In this document: in pieces, positions 51,943-60,622 of the stretch
Numbering within the stretch: the first letter of the stretch is position 1
Layout of the letters: each line of letters opens with the position of its first letter
DNA from: JAIQFF01 sp963788505
GTDB taxonomy: Bacteria > Acidobacteriota > Terriglobia > Terriglobales > Acidobacteriaceae
DNA length: 64,000 nucleotides
NCBI GenBank assembly: GCA_963788505.1
Contig: CAWBGY010000009.1
Coordinates: 434,001 to 498,000 of the forward strand
Direction of reading: 5' to 3'
Made by a program: the position numbers and the translations under genes
Notes under the pieces: generated by a model
The model's input: the letters and a program-made list of their open reading frames with translations, nothing else
Told to the model about the DNA's origin: nothing
Database searches by the model: none

Positions 51943-52010
51943 GAAGACTGAAGACCGAAGACTGAAGACCGAAGACTGAAGACCGACGACTGAAGACCGA
52001 CGACTGACTG
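51943..52010. repeat. Tandem repeat of GAAGACTGAAGACCGAC-type units
   Basis: About four units of 15-18 bases built from GAAGACTGA and AGACCGA, directly upstream of hemB. An inverted relative (GTCGTCGGTCGTCAGTC) lies at 51897-51913. Confidence 0.8.
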
Positions 52011-52029
52011 CCTCTGCTAGAATCAGCCC

Positions 52030-53130
52030 ATGACCTTCCCGGTCACACGCCTCCGCCGCCTTCGCCAAAATGAGCCATTGCGGACGCTGGTTCGCGAGAC
52101 TCGGCTCACTCCTGAGGCCTTTGTTTACCCCTTGTTCGTCTGTCCGGGCCAGGGTGTGCGCAAGGAAGTGAGGTCGATGCCGGGCGTGTTCAATCTTTCC
52201 GTGGATGAAGCGGTGAAAGAGGCCCGAGAGACCGCCGCTCTGGGCGTTCCTGCAGTCATCCTGTTCGGTCTGCCGGAAACCAAGGACGAGGTCGCCACCG
52301 GAGCCTGGGCGGACAACGGAATCGTGCAGCAGGCGGCCCGGGCCATCAAGCGTGAAGTCCCCGGCCTCATCCTCATGGGCGATGTCTGTCTGTGCGAATA
52401 CATGTCTCACGGACATTGCGGCATTGTGCGTCAGGGCCAGAGCCCGAAGTCGCTCGGCGCAGCCGCGATAAACGCCGTGACCGCCGTCGCCGTCAAACCG
52501 GACAAAAAAATCAAGGCGATCGAAGCTGCGGCAGCGATCGCAGCTGGCGCCGCCGGGCAGGAATTCGAAATCGTCAACGACGCCACGCTCGAGCTGCTGG
52601 CCCGCACTTCGGTTTCGCTGGCCCGCGCCGGCATCGACGTTATCGCCCCTTCCGACATGATGGATGGACGCGTCGCCGCGATCCGCAAAGCTCTGGATGA
52701 AGCCGGACTGGTTAGCACTCCTATCCTTTCTTATGCCGCCAAGTTCGCTTCAGGCTTCTACGGTCCCTTCCGCGAGGCCGCGGATTCAGCCCCTCAGTTC
52801 GGCGATCGCCGCTCCTACCAGATGGATGGCGCCAACCTGCGCGAGGCCATGCGAGAAATTGAAGCTGATATCGAGGAAGGCGCGGACATGATCATGGTGA
52901 AGCCCGCCATGCCTTATCTGGACGTGATCGCCGCGGCCCGAGAGCGCTTCGACCTGCCTTTGGCGGCTTACCAGGTGTCGGGCGAGTACGCCATGATCGA
53001 AGCCGCGGCGCGCAATCACTGGATCGACCGCGAGCGCGTGATGATGGAATCGCTGACCTCGATTCGCCGCGCCGGAGCCAGCATTATCGTCACCTATTAC
53101 GCAAAGGAAGCGGCCACACTGCTGAGCTAG
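52030..53130 (+). CDS. hemB: Delta-aminolevulinic acid dehydratase (porphobilinogen synthase) HemB
   Basis: 366 residues. HemB condenses two 5-aminolevulinate molecules in haem synthesis. The zinc-type cysteine cluster is present (DVCLCEYMSHGHCG). The Schiff-base lysines lie in YAAKFASGFYGPFREA and MVKPAMPYLD. IAPSDMMDGRVAAIR is conserved. About 40 residues rich in alanine and lysine (from RQGQSPKSLGAAAI to AAGAAGQEFE) are inserted between HGHCG and NDATLELLA, which explains the length above the usual 325. No other haem gene is adjacent. Confidence 0.95.
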   Translation: MTFPVTRLRRLRQNEPLRTLVRETRLTPEAFVYPLFVCPGQGVRKEVRSMPGVFNLSVDEAVKEARETAALGVPAVILFGLPETKDEVATGAWADNGIVQQAARAIKREVPGLILMGDVCLCEYMSHGHCGIVRQGQSPKSLGAAAINAVTAVAVKPDKKIKAIEAAAAIAAGAAGQEFEIVNDATLELLARTSVSLARAGIDVIAPSDMMDGRVAAIRKALDEAGLVSTPILSYAAKFASGFYGPFREAADSAPQFGDRRSYQMDGANLREAMREIEADIEEGADMIMVKPAMPYLDVIAAARERFDLPLAAYQVSGEYAMIEAAARNHWIDRERVMMESLTSIRRAGASIIVTYYAKEAATLLS

Positions 53131-53182
53131 CAATCGCCATGTGAGGCCGCGCAAGGCTCGGCAGATCTTGCGCCCTTACGGC

Positions 53183-53404
53183 CTAATAACGTTGTGGAGC
53201 CTGCACGTAGACCACCCGGTCATTCTTGAAGGCCCAAATCAGGGCGACGATCCATCCGATCAGACTCCATCCCAAAAAGAAATTGAGCAGAAAGATGGAA
53301 ACCGTGTCGTGCTTTTCTCGCAGCAGGGCCACAATCGTGGGCAGGAAATAGAGGAGAAGCCCAGATCCAAAGATCGGGAACAGGAAGAACCCAAAGACGT
53401 GCAT
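53183..53404 (-). CDS. Superinfection immunity-like small membrane protein
   Basis: 73 residues with two membrane helices. The layout FLFPIFGSGLLLYFLPTIVA, then a short charged loop (REKHDTVS) and FLLNFFLGWSLIGWIVALIW matches the superinfection immunity (Imm-like) family. In phage T4 such a protein blocks DNA entry of a second phage; chromosomal copies are widespread and mostly unstudied. It stands alone between hemB and lpd. Confidence 0.75.
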   Translation of the reverse strand: MHVFGFFLFPIFGSGLLLYFLPTIVALLREKHDTVSIFLLNFFLGWSLIGWIVALIWAFKNDRVVYVQAPQRY

Positions 53405-53660
53405 AGAGGCCTCCTTACAAATAATTTTACGCCCAACATGGCCTGGAAGTTCCCCTCAATTTGCTTCTTGAACCCAATGGAATCGCTCCAGGGGGTGCCG
53501 CGCCCAAGCTTCGCTTGGGCAGGTGTTGCAGATCGGCGGCGAGCAAACCGCGATCTTGCTGCTCTGGTTTGCTGGGCGCGGTGCTATCGCAAGCTGGAGC
53601 CTGCCTGTTCTAGAATCAAAGACTTGCTGATACGCATCTCTTCTTAGTGAGGAACGCTAC

Positions 53661-55076
53661 TTGTCCGAAACCATCTACGACATCGCCATTATCGGCAGCG
53701 GCCCGGCAGGCTACACCGCCGCCATCCGTGCCGGCCAGTACGGCCTGAAAACCGCCCTCATCGAGAAAGACAATGTGCTCGGTGGCACCTGCCTGCATGT
53801 TGGCTGCATCCCGACTAAAGCTCTGCTGTTCAATGCCGAACTTTGGGACCAGCTGAAAGACGCCAAGGAATTCGGCATCGAAGGCGTAGACGCGCGCAAG
53901 TTGAATTGGACAGCCGTCCAGGAGCGCAAGTCGAAGGTCGTGGCCAAGCACGCCAAGGGTCTCGAGTTCCTGATGAAAAAAAACAAGGTAGAAACGATCC
54001 GGGGATACGGTAAGCTCACCGGCCCGGCACAAAACGGTGTACTGACCGTCGAAGTCACTGCCGACAGCAAGAGCACTCAGATCAAAGCCAAAAACGTGAT
54101 CCTCTGTACCGGGTCGGAAGCCCGCATGTTGCCTGGCCTCGACCCCGGCGATCGCGTCCTGACCAACATCGAAATTCTCGCGCTCAAGGAGATTCCCAAA
54201 TCGCTGGTGATTGTCGGCGCAGGGGCAGTCGGCGTGGAATTTGCTTCCATCTTTCGTTCCTTCGGAGCGGAAGTCACGATCATTGAAATGCTGCCCCGGC
54301 TGGTTCCGGTCGAAGACGAGGAAGTCTCCAAAGAGCTGGCGCGGGTCTACCGCAAGCGCGGCATCAATTTCCACACCGGTGCCAAGGTCGAGAAGATTGA
54401 AAAAGGCAAGTCAGGAATCACCGTACACTTCAGCGTGAATGGCAAGCAGGAGAAGATCGAAACCGAGAGAATCCTGATCGCGGTCGGTCGTAAGCCGCGG
54501 ACCGAGAACATCGGCTTGGAGAAAACCAAGGTCAAGCCCGACCGGGGCTTCATCAAGACCGACAGTTGGATGCAGACCTCCGAGCCCGGAGTCTACGCCA
54601 TCGGTGACATCGTGCTGGGGACGCCGCAATTGGCTCATGTCGGCGCCATGGAAGGCATCGTCGCGGTAACCAGAATTGCCGGCAAGAAGGGCAAGCCCAT
54701 CAATCCCGAGCACATTCCCAACGCAACGTACTGCCATCCCGAGATTGGCAGTGTCGGTTTGACCCAGGCCAAGGCCGAAGAGGCCGGCTACAACGTCAAG
54801 GTGGGCAAGTTCCCCTTCACCGCGAACTCGCGCGCTTCGATCGTGGGCCAGCATGAGGGCTTCATCAAAATCGTTTCCGATGCCGACTACGGCGAGATTC
54901 TGGGAGTGCACATCATCGGCCCGCAGGCTACCGAGTTGATCGCCGAAGCGGTGGCGGCGATCGAGGTCGAAGCCACCGTCGAAGATCTTATGTGGACAAT
55001 CCACGCCCACCCCACGCTGTCCGAGGCCATGCTTGACGCCGCGAACAGCGTGTATGGGATGGCAATTAATGCCTGA
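53661..55076 (+). CDS. lpdA: Dihydrolipoyl dehydrogenase (E3)
   Basis: 471 residues. FAD-binding IIGSGPAGYTAAIRA begins near residue 10. The redox-active disulfide is in GGTCLHVGCIPTKALL (C44 and C49). NAD binding is in VIVGAGAVGVEFASIF, and the C-terminal HAHPTLSEAM carries the catalytic histidine and glutamate. E3 reoxidises the lipoyl groups of the complex encoded downstream. The start is TTG 53661, with GAGG about 7 bases upstream. It begins the lipoate/2-oxoacid dehydrogenase gene set. Confidence 0.96.
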   Translation: MSETIYDIAIIGSGPAGYTAAIRAGQYGLKTALIEKDNVLGGTCLHVGCIPTKALLFNAELWDQLKDAKEFGIEGVDARKLNWTAVQERKSKVVAKHAKGLEFLMKKNKVETIRGYGKLTGPAQNGVLTVEVTADSKSTQIKAKNVILCTGSEARMLPGLDPGDRVLTNIEILALKEIPKSLVIVGAGAVGVEFASIFRSFGAEVTIIEMLPRLVPVEDEEVSKELARVYRKRGINFHTGAKVEKIEKGKSGITVHFSVNGKQEKIETERILIAVGRKPRTENIGLEKTKVKPDRGFIKTDSWMQTSEPGVYAIGDIVLGTPQLAHVGAMEGIVAVTRIAGKKGKPINPEHIPNATYCHPEIGSVGLTQAKAEEAGYNVKVGKFPFTANSRASIVGQHEGFIKIVSDADYGEILGVHIIGPQATELIAEAVAAIEVEATVEDLMWTIHAHPTLSEAMLDAANSVYGMAINA

Positions 55077-55082
55077 AAACCT

Positions 55083-55150
55083 GGCCACGGATTTACACGG
55101 ATCTAGCAGATAGATCTTGTTCTGATCCGTTAATCCGTGAGATCCGTGGC
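55083..55150. repeat. Inverted repeat of the CCACGGAT type between lpd and lipB
   Basis: GCCACGGATTTACACGGATC pairs with GATCCG...AATCCGTG...GATCCGTGGC. The same words recur near 19536, 41958, 42495 and 42630. Here its right arm overlaps the likely start of lipB. Confidence 0.75.
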
Positions 55151-56012
55151 AACGAATTTCTTGATCTCCGTCCTCCAACTCGACACTGTCGACTATGCCA
55201 CGGGCCTGCGCCTGCAAGAACGCCTCGTCGACCTGCGCAAGGAAGGCCGCATTGGCGACGTCCTGCTGCTACTTGAGCATTCGCCAGTCATCACTCTAGG
55301 CCGTAATGCAAAACAGAAAAACATTGTGGCGTCGCCCGAACTGCTGGCGCAACGTGGCGTCGAAGTATTTGAATGTGATCGCGGTGGCGACGTGACTTTT
55401 CATGGCCCGGGCCAGCTTGTCGGCTATCCCATTTTCGACTTGCGCGGCATTGCCACGCCTGACGGCAAGCGTAAAACTCTGGGCGCAATCGATTACGTGC
55501 GCCGCCTGGAAGAAGTCCTCATCCGCACCTGCGCCGACTTCGGCATTCCGGCCGCCAGAATCTGCGGCCTCACCGGCGTGTGGACCAACCCCCAAACCCT
55601 GTCATCCCGAGCGCAGCAGGACGATTCGCTCGCGAATCGCCCGGCGGAGTCGAGGGACCTGCTTTCCCCGCCGCAAGCCAAAATTGCCGCTATCGGCGTC
55701 CACATCTCGCGTGCCGTGACCTCGCACGGTTTTGCCCTCAACGTCAACACCGACCTCGACTATTTCAACCTGATTATCCCCTGCGGGATCACTACCAGGC
55801 CTGTGACTTCCATGGCAAAAGAATTAAGCAAGGAGCTCTCGCTACAGGACGTCGCCCATTCCATCTCCCGCAACTTCGGCACGGTCTTCGAGAGCCAGAT
55901 GCTCTGGCTGCAGAGTCTGGACGCGCTGGTTGGGCAATCCTTGGGAGTGCCGCTAAAGCTGCCGGAGCAACTGCGTCAGCTTCACAAAGAAGAAGATACA
56001 TTCTGGGCATAA
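55137..56012 (+). CDS. lipB: Octanoyltransferase LipB, with a repeat-derived insertion
   Basis: 291 residues. LipB moves octanoyl groups from acyl carrier protein to lipoyl domains. The family motifs are RGGDVTFHGPGQLVGYPIFD, GVWT, AKIAAIGVHISRAVTSHGFA and CGIT with the catalytic cysteine and lysine. Between GVWT and AKIAA about 30 extra residues (NPQTLSSRAQQDDS to LLSPPQ) are encoded by a palindromic-family element (55599-55662), still in frame. The start is uncertain: GTG 55137, GTG 55146 or TTG 55158, all within or next to an intergenic repeat. Confidence 0.92.
   Translation: MRSVATNFLISVLQLDTVDYATGLRLQERLVDLRKEGRIGDVLLLLEHSPVITLGRNAKQKNIVASPELLAQRGVEVFECDRGGDVTFHGPGQLVGYPIFDLRGIATPDGKRKTLGAIDYVRRLEEVLIRTCADFGIPAARICGLTGVWTNPQTLSSRAQQDDSLANRPAESRDLLSPPQAKIAAIGVHISRAVTSHGFALNVNTDLDYFNLIIPCGITTRPVTSMAKELSKELSLQDVAHSISRNFGTVFESQMLWLQSLDALVGQSLGVPLKLPEQLRQLHKEEDTFWA
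55599..55662 (+). repeat. Palindromic-family element inside lipB
   Basis: CTGTCATCCCGAGCG ... GTCGAGGGACCTGC with central stem CGATTCGC / GCGAATCG. The element is translated in frame within the lipB gene. Confidence 0.85.
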
Positions 56013-56064
56013 TGTCGGCGAAGTCTCGGGCCGCGACAAAAGGCAACTCCTCGCGTTAGCATGG

Positions 56065-57342
56065 ATGACGCCGCACATGCCCAAGAAGCAGAACAAACGG
56101 TCCACCGCCCAGGCCACGCCCAAAGCCTCAAGCATGAACCAGCGAACCTACGACATCCCTGATCACCGCCTCGAAAAGCCGGACATCTCGATCCGCCAGG
56201 TCCGCAAAAGCGGCAAAGTCAGCTACGAAGTCGCCGGCGACCTCAACGCGCCGGTCCCGCCCATTCGGGAATCAAAATATCTGGGCAAGAAACAATGCAT
56301 CGAGATCTACCGCTGGATGCTGCTCAACCGAAAAATGGAGGCCGCGCTCGAGAATCTCTACAAACAGGGCAAAGTTGTCGGCGGCGTTTATTTTGGACTC
56401 GGCCAGGAAGCCTGCTCCTGCGCTTCGGCATACGCCTTGCAAAAAGATGACTGGCTGGGCCCCATGATTCGCAACCAGGGTTCAACCCTGGTCCGCGGCT
56501 TCTCCCCGCGCGACATCATGATGCAGTACATGGCCAAGGCGGGATCCCCGACCCGGGGCAGAGACGCGTCGTCGCACTTCGGAGACATCAGGGAACGCAA
56601 TGTCGTTTCCCCCATCTCGACTCTGGGCGACCTCATCCCGGTGCTCGCGGGCATCGCTCTCGGAGCGCGCCTGCAGGGACGCAACATCGCCGTCATGACT
56701 TATATCGGTGACGGCGGCCAGTCCACCGGAGTCACGTACGAAGGCTTGAATTTCGCCGCCGTGCAGGACCTCGGCCTGGTGCTGTTCGTCGAAAACAATC
56801 TCTGGGCATATTCCACGCCTTCCGATATGCAGTTCCGCGTGAAAGACCTCGCCGAGCGCGCCATCGCCTACGGCATTCCCGGCGTAATCGTTGACGGTAC
56901 CGACGCCTGCCAGGTCTATGACGCCGCCCACGAAGCCTGTGAACGCGCCCGCCGTGGCCAAGGCCCAACACTCATCGAAGCCAAGATGATGCGCATGAAA
57001 GGCCACGCCATCCACGACGCCGCCGACTATGTCCCCAAATCGCTGTTTGAATACTGGCGCAAGCGCGACCCCATCACCCGCTTCGAGAATTTCTTACTCC
57101 ATGTAAAAAAGTGGTTGAGTCCAGCTGAGAACCGGGAACTCATCGCTGGGGTTGATCAACAACTGGAAGCTGACCGCGATTTCGCAGTCGCCAGCCCAAT
57201 GCCGGAACCGGAATCCGCCGCTGGTGGTGTGTATTGCGAGAATGGCTGCCATGAAATCAAGCCGAAGTACGGAATGCCGAAGGTCAGCAAGGGAACCTCG
57301 GTCGGTCCCGGCAACCTGGAGCCGGCAGTGCATTTGAAGTGA
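56065..57342 (+). CDS. 2-oxoacid dehydrogenase E1 component, alpha subunit
   Basis: 425 residues. An N-terminal lysine-rich extension of about 50 residues precedes the thiamine-diphosphate domain. The TPP motif is GDGGQSTGVTYEGLN ending in VENN, and GGVYFGLGQEA and the phosphorylation-loop-like SSHFGDIRERN are recognisable. It decarboxylates pyruvate or branched-chain 2-oxoacids together with E1beta. Sequence alone cannot separate pyruvate from branched-chain specificity. The beta subunit follows 51 bases later. Confidence 0.9.
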   Translation: MTPHMPKKQNKRSTAQATPKASSMNQRTYDIPDHRLEKPDISIRQVRKSGKVSYEVAGDLNAPVPPIRESKYLGKKQCIEIYRWMLLNRKMEAALENLYKQGKVVGGVYFGLGQEACSCASAYALQKDDWLGPMIRNQGSTLVRGFSPRDIMMQYMAKAGSPTRGRDASSHFGDIRERNVVSPISTLGDLIPVLAGIALGARLQGRNIAVMTYIGDGGQSTGVTYEGLNFAAVQDLGLVLFVENNLWAYSTPSDMQFRVKDLAERAIAYGIPGVIVDGTDACQVYDAAHEACERARRGQGPTLIEAKMMRMKGHAIHDAADYVPKSLFEYWRKRDPITRFENFLLHVKKWLSPAENRELIAGVDQQLEADRDFAVASPMPEPESAAGGVYCENGCHEIKPKYGMPKVSKGTSVGPGNLEPAVHLK

Positions 57343-57393
57343 CGTTTGCCAGCTATCGTTCCGCCAATCGAGGAGGATAAGCACAGAAACGCA

Positions 57394-58368
57394 ATGCCCC
57401 AACTGACCTATCTCGAAGCCATTCGCCAGGGCATCTGGGAGGAAATGGAACGCGACCCCACCGTCTTCTGCCTGGGCGAAGACATCGGCATCTACGGCGG
57501 CGCTTTCAAAGTCACCGATGGCTTCATCGACCGCTTCGGCCCCGAGCGCGTCATCGACACGCCCATCGCGGAATCGGCCATCGTGGGCGCGGCCTTCGGA
57601 GCCTCGCTCACCGGCATGCGACCGGTCGCCGAGTTTCAGTTTATGGACTTCATCGGCTGTGCCTTCAACCAGATCGTCAACATGGTTGCCAAGGCTCACT
57701 ATCGCTGGGGAGCACCGGCGCCGCTGGTCATCCGCGGACCCAGCGGTGGCAACGTTCACGGCGGTCCATTTCACTCGCAGAATCCCGAAATGTGGTTCGT
57801 GCACGCGCCCGGCTTGAAGGTGGTTTGTCCGGCCAGCGCCTACGACGCCAAGGGTCTGATCAAAGCCGCCATCCGCGACAATAATCCGGTCATCTTCTTT
57901 GAGCACAAATATCTCTATCGCCGCATCAAAGAAGAGGTGCCGGCCGAAGACTATATTGTGCCGCTGGGCAAGGCACGCATCGCACGTGAAGGCTGCGACC
58001 TGAGTATCATTACTTATGCTGCCATGGTGCACACCGCGCTGGAGGCCGCCGAGACGTTACGCCAGGAAGGGATCGACCTCGAAATTGTGGACTTGCGAAC
58101 CGTCTCGCCTCTCGACCGCGAAGCCATTGCCGCCACCGTGGGCAAGACCGGCAAAGTGATCATCCTGCACGAGCATTCCCGAACGGGAGGTCTGGCCGGC
58201 GAAATTGCGGCTATCATTAATGAAGACGCTTTCGACAGTCTCGATGGCCCCATCGTGCGCATCGCTGCCCAGGATTCTCCAGTGCCGTTCTCGCCGCCGC
58301 AGGAGGAATACTTCCTGCCCCAGGTGAGCGATGTGTTGCGGGAAGCCCGGCGCCTGAAGGCTTACTGA
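57394..58368 (+). CDS. 2-oxoacid dehydrogenase E1 component, beta subunit
   Basis: 325 residues, the usual length. LGEDIGIYGGAFKVTDG, DTPIAESAIVGAAFGA, FMDFIGCAFNQIVN and the C-terminal HEHSRTGGLAGEIAA are classic E1beta motifs. It pairs with E1alpha to bind thiamine diphosphate. ATG 57394 (MPQLTYLEAIRQG) begins the conserved domain; the preceding in-frame residues include the ribosome-binding region. Confidence 0.93.
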   Translation: MPQLTYLEAIRQGIWEEMERDPTVFCLGEDIGIYGGAFKVTDGFIDRFGPERVIDTPIAESAIVGAAFGASLTGMRPVAEFQFMDFIGCAFNQIVNMVAKAHYRWGAPAPLVIRGPSGGNVHGGPFHSQNPEMWFVHAPGLKVVCPASAYDAKGLIKAAIRDNNPVIFFEHKYLYRRIKEEVPAEDYIVPLGKARIAREGCDLSIITYAAMVHTALEAAETLRQEGIDLEIVDLRTVSPLDREAIAATVGKTGKVIILHEHSRTGGLAGEIAAIINEDAFDSLDGPIVRIAAQDSPVPFSPPQEEYFLPQVSDVLREARRLKAY

Positions 58369-58391
58369 GATTTCCCTGTCGAGTTGAAACT

Positions 58392-58625
58392 ATGCACGAC
58401 AACCTCGTAACCGTCGCCGTCTTTCATAGCCAGTCGGAATTCCTGTTGGCCCGCTCCCGCCTGGAATCAGCTGATATCGAATGCTTCGCGTATGATGAAA
58501 ACATGCTTCGTATCGGTGGCTGGCATTCGCATATACTCGGCGGGATCAAGCTGCAGGTGCGAGAGTCGGAAGCGCAGGACGCCCACGCCATCCTGCATTA
58601 CAAAGCACCGCCGGACAATTCGTAG
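58392..58625 (+). CDS. DUF2007-type small protein (putative signal-transducing protein)
   Basis: 77 residues with a ferredoxin-like pattern: VAVFHSQSEFLLARSRLESA, IECFAYDENML and IKLQVRESEAQDAHAIL. This is the DUF2007 fold, thought to bind small molecules or partner proteins; function unproven. It lies 24 bases after E1beta and 46 before the cytochrome gene, so it is part of the operon. Confidence 0.8.
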   Translation: MHDNLVTVAVFHSQSEFLLARSRLESADIECFAYDENMLRIGGWHSHILGGIKLQVRESEAQDAHAILHYKAPPDNS

Positions 58626-58670
58626 CGGCGCTTTCTGCATTCATACGAACGTGATTAACAGGAGGCAAGA

Positions 58671-59231
58671 ATGCGTAATTTCATCCTCGGCGTCGTTATT
58701 AGTTTGCTCCTGCTTCTCCTGGTAGGAATGGCCGTCGCCATGCTTGGCTTCCTGCCCACGAATGCCGATTCCACTCCGCCGAAGATCGAGCGCCGTGTCG
58801 CCAATTCCGCCATGGATGCCTCCATGGAGCGCCACGCTCCGCGCGTGACCAATCCCGTGCCGCCGACTGACGACAATCTGATTGACGGGATGAAAATCTA
58901 CACCATGAACTGCTCCCTTTGTCATGGAACGCTCGACCGCAAACCCAGTCCCCTGGCGCGGTCCTTCTACCCGCCGCCTCCACAAGTGATCCTGCATCCC
59001 ATGGATGATCCCGAGTGGCACATTTACTACGCGGTTCGCACCGGTATCCGCTACACCGGCATGCCGGCGTGGAACAAGGCTTTGAGCGACCAGGACATGT
59101 GGAAAGTCACCGCCTTCCTGTCGCGCATCGAAAAACTGCCCCCAGCGGTGCAGGACTATTGGAAAAAAGCCACCGGAGTCGCGCCACCCCCAGTCGATCC
59201 CAAAGGGGAAGAATCCGGGCACCACGATTAG
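58671..59231 (+). CDS. Membrane-anchored monohaem cytochrome c
   Basis: 186 residues. One N-terminal helix (ILGVVISLLLLLLVGMAVAM) anchors the protein, and the rest faces the periplasm. The haem site is CSLCH, with the methionine ligand in RYTGMPAW. The C-terminus is proline- and histidine-rich. It would carry electrons in a respiratory chain. Its place between E1beta and E2 of a 2-oxoacid dehydrogenase operon is unusual. ATG 58671 follows AGGAGG. Confidence 0.88.
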   Translation: MRNFILGVVISLLLLLLVGMAVAMLGFLPTNADSTPPKIERRVANSAMDASMERHAPRVTNPVPPTDDNLIDGMKIYTMNCSLCHGTLDRKPSPLARSFYPPPPQVILHPMDDPEWHIYYAVRTGIRYTGMPAWNKALSDQDMWKVTAFLSRIEKLPPAVQDYWKKATGVAPPPVDPKGEESGHHD

Positions 59232-59319
59232 GAGTTCCTGGTGAACCCAGAATATCTGGCCAGATATATATAATGTAGGTTTGCGCGCGCCCGGAAACAG
59301 AGGCGCGCGGAAGGGAATT

Positions 59320-60621
59320 ATGCCGACTGATATCGTCATGCCCCAGATGGGCGAATCGATTTTCGAAGGGACGATCACCAGATGGCTGAAAAAGCCTGGT
59401 GACAAAGTGCAGCGCGACGAACCCCTGTTCGAAATCTCTACCGACAAGGTGGACGCCGAAATTCCTGCACCGGCTTCGGGGGTCCTCCGCGACATCAAAG
59501 TTGCCGAAGGCGCGACCGTTCAGGTGAATACCGTGGTGGGCACGATTTCCGCCGATGGCGAGGGCGCCGGGGCCAAGCCTGCAGCCGCAGCTCCGCCTGC
59601 ACCAGCGAAAAATGAAGCAGCCCCGGCCAAAACATCTGCCCCAGTTCCAGAAACCAAGACCTCGGCCCCAGCTGCGCCGGAGGCTTCCCATGACGAGGAG
59701 GACCACGCTCGCTCGTCTCCATTAGTTCGCAAGATCGCTCGCGAACACAACATCAACCTCGCGCAGGTAGCCGGAACCGGACTTGGCGGGCGGATCACCA
59801 AGCAGGACATCACGGCCTTTCTGGAACGAGGCCAGCCGGATACTGCGGCGCCTGTCCCGGCCGCGCCTGCTGCTTCGGCGAAACCGGATGCTGGCGCGCC
59901 AGCCCCGGCTGCCATTCCCGGCGATCTGGTGCCCATGACCCAGATGCGCAAGATCATTGCCCACCGCATGATCGAGTCGCGCCGCACCAGTGCCCACGTC
60001 CACTGCATGTTCGAAGTGGACCTGACTCGCATTGTTCAGTTACGCAATAAGACCAAGTCCGCCTTTGAGAAACGGCATGGCGCTCGCCTCACCTTCATGC
60101 CTTTTTTCTCACGCGCAGCCATCATCATGCTGCAGCAGTTTCCCATCGTAAACGCCTCGATCGAAGGCGAAAGCATCCGCTACCATCGCCACGTCAACCT
60201 CGGAATCGCGGTCGCGCTCGACTGGGGCCTGATCGTTCCCGTGCTGAAGAACGCCGATGAACTCAACTTCCTCGGCCTGCAGCGTGCCATCAGCGATCTC
60301 GGCGAGCGCGCCCGCAACAAGAAACTTAAACCCGAAGAAGTGGAGGGCTCGACCTTCACCATCACCAATCCCGGCCAGTTTGGAGCGGTCTTCGGCTTAC
60401 CCATCATCAACCAGCCGAACTCGGCTATTCTGGGCGTGGGCGGAATTATCAAGTCGCCGGTGGTGGTCACCGATGACGATGGCAACGATTCCATCGCCAT
60501 CCGTTCCCTGGTCCATCTGACTCTCGGTTACGACCACAGGATTATCGACGGCGCCGTTGCCGACCAGTTCATGGCCCAGGTAAAGAAAACGCTAGAGAAC
60601 TGGAGTGAAGAGATCGGATGA
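59320..60621 (+). CDS. Dihydrolipoamide acyltransferase (E2) of a 2-oxoacid dehydrogenase complex
   Basis: 433 residues. One lipoyl domain (lysine in EISTDKVDAEIPAP) is followed by a long alanine/proline linker, then the E1/E3-binding domain (SSPLVRKIAREHNINLAQVA), a second linker and the catalytic core. The active-site segment is GYDHRIIDGAVADQF. It forms the core of the complex, accepting acyl groups from E1alpha/beta and passing electrons to E3. Length and single lipoyl domain resemble branched-chain or Gram-positive-type pyruvate E2. ATG 59320 has GGAAGGG upstream. Confidence 0.94.
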   Translation: MPTDIVMPQMGESIFEGTITRWLKKPGDKVQRDEPLFEISTDKVDAEIPAPASGVLRDIKVAEGATVQVNTVVGTISADGEGAGAKPAAAAPPAPAKNEAAPAKTSAPVPETKTSAPAAPEASHDEEDHARSSPLVRKIAREHNINLAQVAGTGLGGRITKQDITAFLERGQPDTAAPVPAAPAASAKPDAGAPAPAAIPGDLVPMTQMRKIIAHRMIESRRTSAHVHCMFEVDLTRIVQLRNKTKSAFEKRHGARLTFMPFFSRAAIIMLQQFPIVNASIEGESIRYHRHVNLGIAVALDWGLIVPVLKNADELNFLGLQRAISDLGERARNKKLKPEEVEGSTFTITNPGQFGAVFGLPIINQPNSAILGVGGIIKSPVVVTDDDGNDSIAIRSLVHLTLGYDHRIIDGAVADQFMAQVKKTLENWSEEIG

Positions 60622-60622
60622 A

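Noticed and set aside
51943..52010. Possible CRISPR array
   Set aside because: Units are contiguous with no unique spacers; it is a simple tandem repeat. No cas genes in the window.
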